Origin: Polydactylus sextarius
Lineage: Eukaryota > Chordata > Actinopteri > Polynemidae
Direction: 5' to 3'
Assembly: GCA_016801845.1 (NCBI GenBank)
Contig: CM028914.1
Coordinates: 5,875,501 to 5,939,500 of the forward strand
Length of the DNA: 64,000 nt
Shown here: positions 1-11,668 of the stretch, one piece after another
Numbering within the stretch: position 1 is the stretch's first letter
How the letters are laid out: every line of letters begins with the position of its first letter
Program-made: the position numbers and the translations under genes
The notes under the pieces: model-generated
Told to the model about the DNA's origin: nothing
Seen by the model: only the letters and a program-made list of their open reading frames with translations
The model's database searches: none

Positions 1-691
1 TGACATCTTGTTGTTGTGGGTGATGTCTCGTCTTCTGGACCATGCAGGACTAAACACAGGTGAATTATTTCAACACGGATAAAAACATCTGCTGTGTTCG
101 TTGTTTACTTCAGGAAGAGATACAACTAATAATAAAATAACATTGATATATGGTATTTAGAGCATTGTTTTCCTTCATTTGTGACGACACAGTATGCAAC
201 ACAAAGCTTGTTTGTCATTTCCGGGGGTTGTAAAGTGGATCTGTGTGTATTGATATTGAGGTTATTGACAGTCCATTAGCTGAGCTTAGTTGTGAAGCTC
301 TGTGATGTTTTTAGTCTCTGTTGCTGGGGGCTCACATCGCTCTAATATTCACTTTATGGCCATGAGATTCCTCCTCTGTTACCTTTTACACTGCGTGCCC
401 TATAATTTGTGTTGCTATAGCAACCCATGACAAAAAAGGGGTGGTTGTGAATAGTCATCATTGACTGAAATGACCTGAACACAAGAAATCACCAGAAAAC
501 ATTTTTAGTTTTCATGTAATGTTTTTTTTTTTTCTGAAACTTTAAACCAAAACTTTAAATTACCATTTATCTTTACTGCTAACAATTCACAACACAAATA
601 TATTTTAAGCCTCCTATTGATTTAGTTTTACATATGTTTTGAACAAATTCTATATAAAAATATACATATGTATTAATAAAACATCCATAAT

Positions 692-727
692 AATGATACA
701 CGTAAAAATAATGATACACGTAAAAGA
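692..727. repeat. Two tandem 18-bp units
   Basis: Units 692-709 and 710-727 share AATGATACACGTAAAA and differ only in the last two bases. This is a simple two-copy tandem duplication in an AT-rich setting. No function is implied. Confidence 0.75.
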
Positions 728-1911
728 GACAGTACATTCTTCTGATACCTGTGGTAAAATAATCCCATGTGTAGTTCATGTGGTAATTATTCACTGTGTG
801 ACACTGTACCATCAAAAGGAGGATGTGCCCCCTCTGATAATATTCCAGGTGGAGCTCACTGTACTGAATAATAAAGTACCACAGCTCAGCATGTGAGCTT
901 TGATAGACTTGCGTGTTGCTGAGAGGAACTTCAATAACTTCAAAACAAGGCATTTTGATTTTTTTTTTCCCGCACCACCTCCTGTGATACACAAGAAGAT
1001 GAGCTCATCCTCACAAAAGAAAAGAAAAAAAAACTGCAACAGAACCAGTTCTATGGTGTTTCTCCCTGTTGGAAGATGAACAGCTTCGCAGGCTGAGTGA
1101 TGGAAAATAATCAAGGAAAGGATTCAAGAACCCCAGTGAAATGGTATTGTATATGCTTTAAGTGTTTTTACTGTGTGAGTAATGAGTCTCTGTAATGTTT
1201 AACAAGAAAAGCTTTCAGTCCGAGAGAAGCTCCATACAAAACCGCACCACTCACTGTTCAATATCTGACAAGATATTCGATTGTTACCTAGAGGCTTTTT
1301 TAAACACCTAAGCTTCTTAAAGTATCACTATTCTGCTTTCTAATTCTCCATAGGTAAGTATTACATTTTGTAGAGTCAACAGAAGAGATGATTTGTTTGT
1401 TTTTTTTAAACTGACAAATAACCTTTTTTCTGTAGCTGAAAATTTGATCTTCCATGGCTTCTCTATGTTAGTCACTTCACTGCTCACACATGAATGTAAA
1501 TCTTGTTTAAATTGCTAATTAATTTAACTTCACACTTCTCCCTAAAAGTATTTATGAACAAATTAAATATTAGTATGATTTTTTTAATATTCATTGCTGG
1601 TTTACAATCTCAAAAGAACATAATTTCCCCAGACATTAAGCTATTCATGACAGAGAAATATGGAGGTCCATAATTTAAAAATGTATATCATTTATATTCA
1701 TAATCTAAACACCTACAATTCTAAGCTAACAAAGCAAACACATATATGATTACATGATTTGAGACTGCCTGTAGGGAGATTTCTCTCAGTCTGGTGCAAC
1801 AGGTTCCTATTGCGCCAAGTCTAAAAAATCAATGTGAGGTCACCCATTAAAGTCCACCATTACTTCAAGCGCAAATGCAACAATCTTAAAGAAAGCTGTT
1901 ATCATCTTTAA

Positions 1912-2139
1912 TCACTGTAAATTACATCTCTGCCAGGAGCCATAACGCTGACTTTTTCCCTCCCTCCAGCTGTAATGATCCAGCAGGATGTCAGGATGTC
2001 CAACAGTCAAAGCGTACTGGAACTGAATTTGTCCGTGAACAATAACACAAGGATAAATTCTGTAGAATCTGAGCTGTGTCAGGACTCGTTCCACCGCCTT
2101 AACGCCTAAATCAAGCTCCATTTGCAAAGCAAGCTTCAT
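1912..2139 (-). other. Unassigned 75-codon reading frame, possible exon remnant
   Basis: The minus-strand frame opens further upstream (to about 2180) than its first ATG. The product is hydrophilic, with a balanced mix of residues and no low-complexity stretch: it starts MKLALQMELDLGVKAVERVL and later contains a tyrosine- and histidine-rich part ending in a stop at 1912. A weak acceptor-like pyrimidine tract followed by AAG lies just upstream on that strand. I do not recognise the protein. Its composition looks more coding-like than other frames in the window, but a chance frame is more likely than a real exon. Confidence 0.15.
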
Positions 2140-3350
2140 ACAAGGTCCTTTACAGACGGAGCAAAAGGTGCTGCCCTGTTTTAGTCACATTAATGAATTC
2201 TCATATTAATCAATCTATAGGTAAATTAAGCATGAAAAGAAAGACTGATGAGCATCTAAATTACTTAATTATGTGGGGCAGGGTTCCACATTTTAATCTC
2301 CATGAAAGCTTGTGGCGTTTCATTCACAAAGAGGCAACTGCTGCAATAAACTCACTATACAAATAAAAAAGCATTTTCTGGCCCTATTGAGCTGTGCTCC
2401 CTTGTGAGTAATCCATGTAAAATTACTGTAAAATCCCTCTTATATTTTCTTAGTTGTTCACATACTGGCACTATTGAACGTGTGAATGTGTGAGGGGGAA
2501 AAGAGCAAGAATTTCCTATTATATAATGTTTACTGATAGCTGGTAGAGATGGACGAAGGTTATTGAGTGTTTAATGCTCCTTTAAGTGATGTAACACTTG
2601 CACGTATGACCGGTGTTACAGCAAAAAAAAAATACCAATTAATATGTAGTGTAAAACAGGCTTGACTGTTATTCCAGCGAAGTGAAACCTTCTTTTTTGA
2701 TGTCATGCAAAGATGCCACCTCCGTTAAAAGCAGCTTGACGAGAATCACCTTATATAAACCCAGATGGGCCTCACACAAACAGATTGTTGGACAACTAAA
2801 TCTTAGTGGACAAGCTGATGACTCAAATAGATATTTAGAGGGGGGGAAAAAAAGAAAAGAACACATAAGCTTTTTCATTCTGTGCAGAAAATAGCAATTC
2901 TTACTGATGGATTAAGGCTTTAGATTGACAGGGATTACAGTCGGCAGGATATTTGATAGAAGTTTCAAGTAGTTCTCCTGAGCAGCTGAAGATCGTGCTG
3001 CTTGTACTAAACCATTTCGCAATGGGAAACAGTCAAAAAAGAGGCTGCATAAATGTGCATAAATGAGTGATCTATCCAAGTTAAAAGTTCATTTATTCAT
3101 AATAAAGTCTTATTTACAGTCTCATGAGACTCACTTGTTGTAATATTCATGATTACATTTGAATATTCAGCAGATGCAAGCTGTGGATATATATATATAC
3201 AGATTTTTCAGTTTTTCTGAAGTTTAATTAAGAAAATATCAAGATGAATGTCTCTGTATAATGACTCTAGTATCAGAGCAGCTTTTTTTGAGGCAAAATT
3301 AGAACCTCCGCATTTTTATATGCCTCCTCCAACCAATCCAATTGCAGGAT

Positions 3351-3460
3351 GAACCTAATCAGTTCGTCCTTGTGTCCATTTGAACATTTGTCTTCAGATG
3401 TTAGATTGACAAGAAGGGGGTGGACCAATGGGCTATCTGAACATAATGCCTCTGGTTACG
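3351..3460 (+). repeat. Degenerate teleost interspersed repeat (short, internally deleted copy)
   Basis: Words such as AACCTAATCAGTTCGTCCTT, a 'GTCCATTTGAACATTTGT' block and a final ACATAATGCCTCTGG match a repeat I recall as very common in fish genomes, whose usual layout includes 'TGACCTTTGACC', 'CATCCTTGAGTCCAAGTGAA' and a terminal 'CATAATGCCTCCGG'. The middle is missing here. Other copies in this window are at 39760-39947, 43093-43165, 43981-44117 and 61213-61340. I do not know its class. Confidence 0.5.
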
Positions 3461-6400
3461 TTTTTGTCAATATTCAGATGTGAACATCCATTTGTAAGAA
3501 TGCAATCGCCATAACGAATGCACACATGCAAAGTATGTAAACAAACCAGAACATTAAGACCCTCCACTATTGTTAAATCATGCAGTTTGAGAACATTACA
3601 GTTTCTCAAACGGCCCCTACAACACCTCTAGTAATCATCAACAGACAAAAACAATGATGATAACTGATTAACCAATCTGCTTTTTCCATCTTTTTAAATA
3701 TATTAATCTGCTGCTTTTGTCTTTTTCGTCATCTTATTTATCCAGTTATCAGTGTCTAGGTCAAACTAAAAAAAGTTATTTGAATATATCAACATGGCTT
3801 CAGACAAAATTGTGATGGTTACTTCTTCAATATTTTCTGATACATTAGACATATGTTCTCCAACCAATATTATATATTTATTATATATTATTATATATAT
3901 ATATACCAATATTTGATCTGAATTTGAAAAACGTGTGTCAGTATGAGCTGTGCAATGAGGATGCCACAACTGGTGGTGTTCTGGCTCATACTGCAGTCAG
4001 CCAGGTGCAAACTGAAATCTACTGAATCTCTGAAGTGACATGGAGTAAAGATCTTGTGAAGATCTCACAACAAAAGCTTTGACCAGGCCAAAAAATATGA
4101 AAGTGTCCAGTATTTGACAATTAAATTGTGCGTCCTGGTTGAAAAGCTGTCTGAAACGCAGCATCATCACGTCTGTCTTTGGTAAAGGCCCGTCTTAATA
4201 CTCGTTGCTATTATCAGATTGGTTTGATTTGGTAACTATCACTAGTGATTACGTGAGTAATGACTAATGATTGTGTATAACCCCTCAGGGTCAGAGTCAA
4301 TCAGTGGCAGACGATGGTTGGTCTCTTATCAGAGTACCTGTGGGAAACATCAGTGACAATGAACCAAAAGTGACCTGTATTCACAAAATTGACAAAAACC
4401 ACTACAGAATTGATGTACAGTAGTTACACAGTGGGAGCTGTTGACTGTTTAGCAATTTACTATTGATGGTCTTTTGAGTGACATTGCATTTGTATGAAAA
4501 AAGACAAGGCAGGCAGAAATGGAAATTGAAAACTTTGCAAGATCTTGCAAAAGTAAATTTCACCTCACATATCACATCAGGGGTTTCCGTAGAAATCTGT
4601 ACAAAGACTCCATCCAATAAGTTAGAAGGTTTTTCTACAGACTCTGCCTCTGTCTGCTGTCTGAAGCTCCCAGTCAAAAAACCCAAAAAGACAACCTGTC
4701 CGACTGTAAAGAAGCCACCACATTCCCAACACAGTCCACCAGTTCCACCTTTCAATCAGAATGCAGACATGATCAGGATATCAACATCATGCATCTAGAT
4801 GCAGATCACACGTGACATACAAACCAATCTGACAATATCTCAACAATCAATTCTGAAAATTATCTAAAGTTGCGGCTGTACTTTCACTTCTAGGATTTTT
4901 CACCCAGTGTCTTCTCAGTGTTAAGAAGTTTGCAGACAGATGACACCAGGAGGTGGATGATGGAGGATCTCCTGCTGTCACTGTGGCTCTTAGTTGGTTT
5001 CCCTTCAAAGACAACTGTTCTTAGAGAGACACAGTGATGCAGCCATTGATGGGATCCAAACTTTCCTTCACGGTCAACAACAAAAACACCACTGAAGTTA
5101 TGCACAACTTGAATTGCTTGCTACAACTAATGGATGTAATAATTTTGACAAAGGGGAAAGTTGGGTGGCAAAGTCTGCAACACGAGGTGGTTTGGATATA
5201 TGCTTTTTGTGACTTTGGCAAAGGAAGCCTCTGCTCATTTTCAGTGTCCATGATTGTTCCTTATCAGTACCCACATGTTTATTGTTATAATTATGACAAT
5301 AACAATCCACCAACCCTGACGTACTCCTTTAAAGCCAAAACACCATCTTTTCTTGAATGTTCCCCGGTAATTTTAGTTCCCAACCCACAAACAGTTCCAC
5401 AACTTTGAGTCTTGAGAAACCACAGCAACATTAACTACATAGCCTCTCTGAGTTCTTAGTGAGTCAGGGAATTGCTTTGGTTATTTTGAAAAATGTAGTT
5501 CAACCTGAGGCACATACCACTGTCATTCTTTTTAAACCACTGTTACAGTATAATAATAGTAACAGTTGTACTGGAATCATTGGACACACAAAATTACCTC
5601 TTAGCATTGCATTAAAAGTGGTAAATGGTTGTGCAGTTCTTTAGATGGAGTCAGTTTTGTGTCTTCTCATTTTATGAAATCACTTTTGAGCTCATAACCT
5701 GAATCCTAACGGATCTGGGTTTATTGGACAATGACCTCAACAATAAAAATCAAACAGAGGATTGGATCTCTGTGATGTAAGGTAGGTTTAATTTCGGTGG
5801 CAAACCAACAATTCAAGTCTTTGTATTAGATTTTTAGTTCCAACAAATCAGGTTTTAATAAATGCTGTAACAAATATCTGCCACACACAGGTAGTATTAC
5901 TATGAGGTAGCTGTCCCTGAAGCTTTTTAACACATTGTCTGCACATTTCTGTAGCTCAAAATAATCAAGATCATTTTTTTCCTAAGTGCATGGCATGGTT
6001 CCTTCTCTCTGTGAGACTGTTGACACCTCCAGGATATTATGCCTCATTTCAAGCCAGTTAGACATCCTCAATCTTTCTTGCTGCAGGGGCATCTAGTGAG
6101 GATTCAAGAGCCATGCACTACTTTTTAAACGTGCGTGTAGGGAAAAAAATACTTGAATTTAGAGCTGGCTTCACATAGCAATCACAAAAAAGTGATGCAG
6201 GAATAAGGGAGGCCCTCCCAGGTCATCCGCTGAAAGGCATACCACAGTGAAGATGACTCACCATGCCGAACAGATACCAGTTCAACCTCAGCAGCTTATC
6301 GTATGAAAAGAGAACATTACAATCCTTTTCTTCTCAATGACCCAAGGCGAAAACTTTCTCCAAGTACAATCCTGCTTTGAACAAACCAGCAGGTCCAAAA

Positions 6401-8644
6401 TGGAAAAGGCAGGAGGGTTGAATGAAGGGGGGTTAAGGATATTTTTTTTTTTAGATCTAAATAGTAAATTATCTTGACAGGCTTTAAAAGGGGGATTAAA
6501 AGAGCCATTGTATTACTGAACAAAAGTGGGTGGAGGTCAGAGACCTTCATTATGTTCACTTTTTTCTTTCCGTTATCAGGTCACATGTACATCACCGGCT
6601 CAATAGACGAAAACATTCCATTTCAGAGAAATATTTCAGAGGGATTGTGACTGTCCTTGAAGGATTCTCCCTCTCAGGCCATGCCTTCGGAAAACAGATT
6701 AAAGTAAACAAGGTCAGAAACTGCAGGACTGTTTATCTTTCAGTGTAACTGTGGAAGCAATGGTAGAAATTGTTGACTGTCAGAAAATGGAAGAGAAACT
6801 GGTTTTTGCTAAGGGGCGCCTCTTTTGGTTTTATTTTTTAATCAGGTTGATAAGAGACATCCCATTGCACAAGTCATAATAGAACAGCAGCTCTAGCAAA
6901 GAACGACTTAAAATACAACATAAAACATATTGAATTTGGTAGTAGCTTACACACTGTTGCTCGTTTTAAAGCACCAACGCAGCCTGTGAATTCAGATCAT
7001 AGCACGGTAGCATCTCACAGACTTACTGTGGATGTGAGTTGTTGTTAGCAAGTCCACAGTAATTGAGCTGGCTGTGCACCTCGCTGCCAAAACAAGGAAA
7101 ATCTCTTAGATTTTCACTTAAATTCATTTTGGAAAAGGGTGGCCACTCAAAGAGAAGCTGCCAAACTAGAAGCTCTGCTGTTATGTGGCCAATTTCCACT
7201 CCCTGGAGAAAAATGAGACGAGGAATGCATTGAAGGTCAAAGTAGTATCAGCAGAGGAAAGACTAAAATAATGACTGCATTAACATGCAGCTGGGGAACT
7301 GTGTGCTCTTTAAAGAGTTCCAGGGAGGAAGTAATACAATGGTCTCTCATTCTGTATTCTGCCATCACGCCTCAAGAGGAGTAACACATACAAAGCAAAT
7401 ATGAAAGTAAATTCATGCTCTCTTCTGCTCACACACTTGCAGCCATGCACGCTAATGTGTGCGGTAACACATGGAAATAAAAGGAATATATATGGGATCA
7501 CAGTTTGTGTCAATTTGATTTCTGCTTTACCGCCATCTATTCTCAAATTTTTAAAATTGTTTGTCTCTGCTTGGCTGCACTTTCATTCTTCCTGTGTTTC
7601 TTTTTTTTTTCTAATTTGCCTCTGTGACATTTTCATCTAAATAAATCCATTTTGCTTTTCTCCATCAAAGATATAACACAGTGGTTATTCAACCCAAAAA
7701 AAATATAGCTTATGAAAGCCAAGACATTTCTGTCTTTAAACAGCTGATGTGTGAAGAAAATGTAAAATATAAATCTCTGAACTTTAAACACCTTTTTTAA
7801 ATGTTAAGATGTTCTTTGTTATGTAAAGGATTTTGACAACTTGAGTGGACAGTCAACGGAAGAGAAAAGCCACCCATCATCCAAATAAGTTTTTGTTTCC
7901 AGCTGTGAATTATAACTGTTGTTGACATATAGTCACTAGAGTTGCTTCATTATTCAGTGTGTGAGTGTGTGGCAGCTCCAGCATGTGTCTGCAGATGCCA
8001 TCATCACTACAGCCCATCTCTCTGCTATTCAAATCATGAGAAGGCATTTGAATTTTAAAAAATCATGTGGGAGAAAAACCCTCTGGAGCACAAAACTTGA
8101 CACACTTTATATTCTTAAAAAAAGACACCTTCACTGTGACTGAGGACACCAACCACCACAATCAGCTCTACAGAAACCCACTAGTAATCCAGTGAAAATC
8201 CAAGGACAAAGATCACAGCACTTGGTTGGACTGATTAGTAATCTCTGGGGCACGGCACTGCAGGAACACACCACAGAACCAGCAACCAGCCATTTAGCAT
8301 AATAGCAAAAGACTTTGGCAATTAGTAAAGGAAAGGAAATTATTCACAGAGCCGTACACAAACAAGTTGACCCAGTGGAATTCACTTACAACAAAACCAA
8401 AGTGAAATTAAATAGATTAAATACTTTTTTTTTTTTTTTATCATGTACATCTGTTTTACTTTATCAGTATTTTAACATTGTTTGTGCCAGAATGTTTTAT
8501 TTTCTTCTGTTATTCTCCCTTTTGCAGTCATTTTTTTCTAAATATTCAATATAATCATTATGAATGAAAGGTGATAAATAAATAAGCCCTCTATATTATT
8601 ATTTTTGTTACCAAAACTGTCCCTGTGAATCCCTGCTGTATCAA
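3461..8644. other. Unassigned non-coding sequence
   Basis: No recognisable gene. Between 4402 and 5408 both strands carry overlapping frames of 60-124 codons, but none shows a domain or a plausible splice-bounded exon, so I treat them as chance frames. Poly(T) runs occur near 6439-6451 and 8425-8439. No RNA gene seen. Confidence 0.55.
3868..3905. repeat. AT-rich microsatellite
   Basis: Alternating TA/TTA units over about 38 bases, interrupted and AT-only. Simple sequence repeat. Confidence 0.85.
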
Positions 8645-9065
8645 CTATGCCCTCTAGGGGGCAGAAAACCTCAGAACAAGCTGACAGACTCTTGGCCACT
8701 GTTGTATTAGCGGTTCATGATGTTGTTATATCTAAAATGTTTGCAAACAATGGCCCATTTACACATCAAGCAGAGGTGGAGCATCATTAGCATTCATCTG
8801 AAGCCATGTTTGTGTCCACCTCATGAATATCAAGTCCAGCAGTCTCCCTCTTTTTAGTTTTGTTTTCGTCTCTATGAAAAAAACATATCTGCATTTCTCA
8901 CTCACACCCTCATTAACACTCAGCCGGCGTTCACTCCAAACAAACTGACCACCTAGTTACTGCTATCGTGAAGCTGTGCTGTTTCAATAATTGCTTCTCC
9001 ATTGGCTGGAACACACAACGTGACTGCAAGATTTCCCGCTAGATTTCAACCATCATCTGCACATG
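8645..9065 (+). repeat. Interspersed repeat beginning at CCTCTAGGGGGCAG
   Basis: The stretch starts with a near-palindrome GCCCTCTAGGGGGC and runs through blocks such as CAAACAATGGCCCATTTACA, CATTAGCATTCATCTGAAGC and CACTCAGCCGGCGTTCACTC. I recall this ordered set of blocks as a repeated sequence in several fish genomes. A second, more diverged copy of the first half is visible at 10375-10560 in the same orientation, which supports a dispersed repeat rather than unique sequence. No coding capacity is seen and the class is unknown. Confidence 0.5.
8651..8664 (+). promoter_or_regulatory. CTCF-core-like motif
   Basis: CCTCTAGGGGGCAG matches the vertebrate CTCF core CCASYAGRKGGCRS at 13 of 14 positions; the third base is T instead of A. 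It lies at the edge of an interspersed repeat, and repeats are a known source of CTCF sites. Binding is inferred from motif similarity only. Confidence 0.3.
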
Positions 9066-10374
9066 GAATAAATTCCTCTACAACCCCCATAAACAGTGGT
9101 GATTTATTAATATGTTCATATACATTTATTCAAAACGCAATTCCGCATTAATGTATTAAGCTTTTACTGTATGCAAGCGTGTCCTGAATGCAAATAACTT
9201 ATATCCAAGTGTCACATTCACAGGTAGAAGTAGGGAAACTATCATAATCTGAAATGCCTGTTTTATTCTGAAATTCACTCACCTGTAGGATTCATGGTTT
9301 CGCTTCCTGCCCCCATGTGTTTTAACGCCTCAGTTGTTTGCTCCACCCTGATGTGTTTCACCCATTCATAATTACCCAAACCTCCCTTTAGTATTGAGTC
9401 CCAGTGCTCTGTCAGTTCGTCTGCTTTGTTACTGCGTTTCTTTTCCCTTGTGGCTACTACCTGTTCCCACTGACTCTTGATGTTTGTGAGGGTTTTTTTT
9501 TTTTTTTTTTTTTCGGTCCCCAGTGTTTCCCCAGTGAAAGTCCTGGACATTCTCTGTTGTTCCATGCAGCTGCCACTGTCTCCACAATAAACAAGTCTGT
9601 GATATATAACATAAAATTATTCCTCATGGGGCTAAAAGAACAGTGTTTTAATCCAGTGTAAAACTGATTAGCAAGTTGAAGAGAATCTTGCAGAAGTTGA
9701 CTGTTGACTGCAGAAGTTGAATGTCAAAACCATCCACAGTTGAAGCAAAAAACAAAAACAAAAAACAAAATCGTGAATATGAAATTTGTACTTGAGGTCA
9801 ATTGTGACAAAGTGACCTCTAAAACATTTACACTGAGGTCAGTATAAAAATATTTAGTGCCACTATTTATTACATGGCTATACATCTAAATAAATTTAAA
9901 AAAAGATTAATACCAATACCACTACACTGGAATATATGAATATTTCATGCTTTTCCTCTGTGAAGCATCAGCATGAAGCTATTTGGTTTGGCAGAAACTC
10001 ACAGTGATTAATACGGGGCTGATGTGGCAAAAGAGATGCAACTCTGGACAAAATTAATTAATTAATTAATAAATAAATAAAAAGCAGTGGAATGTGTTTA
10101 AAGAAAAAGCTCCACTCTCTAAAAGCAGCACTGGGTCCAGTGTGGGAGAAATAGAGGTTTAATTTTGTTTATGGTGGATCTGCATTTGTCAGTTTTGAAC
10201 ATTTGGCCGAAAGAACCTATCGATCTGTGCACAGTGCATCCATGTTTAGTTGCTAAAGTAACTTTTTTTAAACTTGTCTGCAGGCGCTGACACCACCACA
10301 GAGGATGAGGTGCTGCAGATAATGGATGAATGGGGCTGAACTCCAACTTAAAGCTGCATTAACTGATTGTTGTG
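9066..10374. other. Unassigned non-coding sequence with simple repeats
   Basis: Contains a poly(T) run of about 22 at 9492-9513 and a partial short duplication of GCAGAAGTTGA near 9690-9722. An A-rich (CAAAAA)-like tract is near 9748-9770. No gene recognised. Confidence 0.6.
10052..10083. repeat. ATTA/AATA microsatellite
   Basis: Tetranucleotide repeats ATTA changing to AATA over about 32 bases. Confidence 0.85.
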
Positions 10375-10560
10375 GCCTCTTAGGGACAGAAGAACAAGTT
10401 GGAAATAGTTTTCCCTTTATCAAGTGGTTATGATGAATGTGTTAGGAAACAATTTCCTATTTACACATTCAGCAGACAGAGAGCAACATTAGCATTCATT
10501 TGGAGCAGTGTTTCTTCACGCTTTCCCGACCTCAATCCACCGTGCTGACTCCATTTCTGT
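10375..10560 (+). repeat. Second, diverged copy of the 8645-9065 repeat
   Basis: Shared ordered blocks include a 'GGCCTCTTAGGGACAG' start (compare CCTCTAGGGGGCAG), 'CCTATTTACACATTCAGCAG', 'CATTAGCATTCATTTGGAGC' and a tail listing many of the same words. The CTCF-like core is destroyed in this copy. Confidence 0.4.
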
Positions 10561-10724
10561 TTGTAAATATAGACTTAGGACCTGACTTCATACCAAGTGT
10601 TTTCACTGCCAACTGCAGCAGCAGTGCTGGTGTTGGTTTCAGGTTGTGTATCTGAAGAGACCAACTGTACCAGGGATGAAACAACAGATGTCTTTTTATC
10701 TGAGGACAGATTTTGTCTCTGTGA

Positions 10725-11668
10725 TAGCATCAAAACTGTCCACCAAGATCCAATCACTGAAGTTCTACAGGTGTAAATAAGATCAAATGGAGACCAAGGT
10801 CGACATGATGACAGGTATCCCTAGCTAGATGAGATTTAATCTCTCCAGTGTGTCCTGGGTCTATCCCAAAGTCTCTTTATGGTTGGACTAGTAGGAAGAC
10901 CTTCAACAGGAAGTGCCATTAGTTTCAAGATCCAAATCGTGAAACTTTTACAGGTGTAGACAAGATCAGATGGAGACCAAGGTCAACATGTTGACAGGCA
11001 TCCCAAGCTAGATGACAAATAATCCCTCCAGTGTGTAACTGGGTGTATCTCAAGGTCTCCTTCCAGTTGGACTTGTGGGAAAACCTCTAATAGCAGGTGC
11101 AAACAGGTGGAAGGCATCCTGTTCAACTGGCTCCTTACAACACAATGGAGCATTTCTACTCCTGTATCCTCACCTCATCTCTAAGATTGAGTCAAGACAC
11201 CCTGTGGAGGAAACTCATTTCAGCACATGCATCCAGGTGGCATTTTTTCAATCATAAACCAAAGCTCATGACCATAGTTGAAAGTCAGACCTTTGTATAA
11301 CTGAAATTGACAGCTTCGCCTCCTCACCACGACAGTCCAGGAAACTCAGTGCAGATGCTGCATTGATTCTCTGTGCTCTTTGCACTATTGTCATTGTCAT
11401 CACCTACTAAATGCAATATGATCATCAACCGGTCTCCCACCTTTTATGTCTGCACTCAGCAGGTTGTGTACACTAGTGGTTTCCCACCCACAGTCATTTG
11501 ATTAAGTGATAAAATAGCATCAAAACTGTCCACCCAGATCCATTCACTAAAGTTTTACAGGTGCAGATAAGATCAAAAGATCAAACCGGTCTCTAACCTC
11601 TTGTGTCTACACTCAGCAGGTTGTGTACACTAGTGGTTTCCCACCCACAGTCATGTGATCAAGTGATC
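10725..11668. repeat. Mosaic of local tandem duplications
   Basis: Unit A (10745-10926) and unit B (10927-11100) are diverged copies about 180 bp long. Both run from an AAGATCCAA start, through 'TGGAGACCAAGGT' and 'CTCCAGTGTGT', to the 'CAGTTGGACT'-like block. A second duplication has X1 (11424-11510) and X2 (11580-11668), which share 'GCAGGTTGTGTACACTAGTG' and flanking sequence, about 156 bp apart. A third block, TAGCATCAAAACTGTCCACC, occurs at 10726 and again at 11515. The units overlap a LINE 3' end, so duplication followed the insertion. Confidence 0.8.
10795..11372 (-). mobile_element. Non-LTR retrotransposon 3' end (LINE), partly duplicated
   Basis: Read on the minus strand this matches the 3' coding end of a LINE family I recall from fish, probably CR1/L2/Rex-like; clade assignment is uncertain. 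Landmarks on the plus strand are ATCTCTCCAGTGTGTCCTGG, GGAAACTCATTTCAGC, AAAGCTCATGACCATAG and CACCACGACAGTCC, in the same order as in the copies at 33398-33910 and 47981-48465. The start of the fragment is duplicated (unit B). The reading frame is broken throughout, so it is a dead 5'-truncated copy. Confidence 0.65.

Larger units (their letters stand above)
1..3350. other. Unassigned AT-rich non-coding sequence
   Basis: No gene or recognisable mobile element is visible apart from the small items listed separately (a short tandem duplication and one unassigned reading frame). It contains poly(T) runs near 521-534 and 960-968 and a short (TA) run near 3190-3200. The short ATG-led frames overlap on both strands and show no family motif. 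The stretch 2160-2290 is rich in TAAT/ATTA words but I cannot assign a role. Confidence 0.6.

Noticed and set aside
4946..4961. CACCAGGAGGTGG as a CTCF site
   Set aside because: Only about 10 of 14 core positions match, including a changed key base.
9492..9513. Long poly(T)/poly(A) runs as retroposon tails or transcription terminators
   Set aside because: Most are not attached to a recognisable retroposed sequence; they are listed only as simple repeats.
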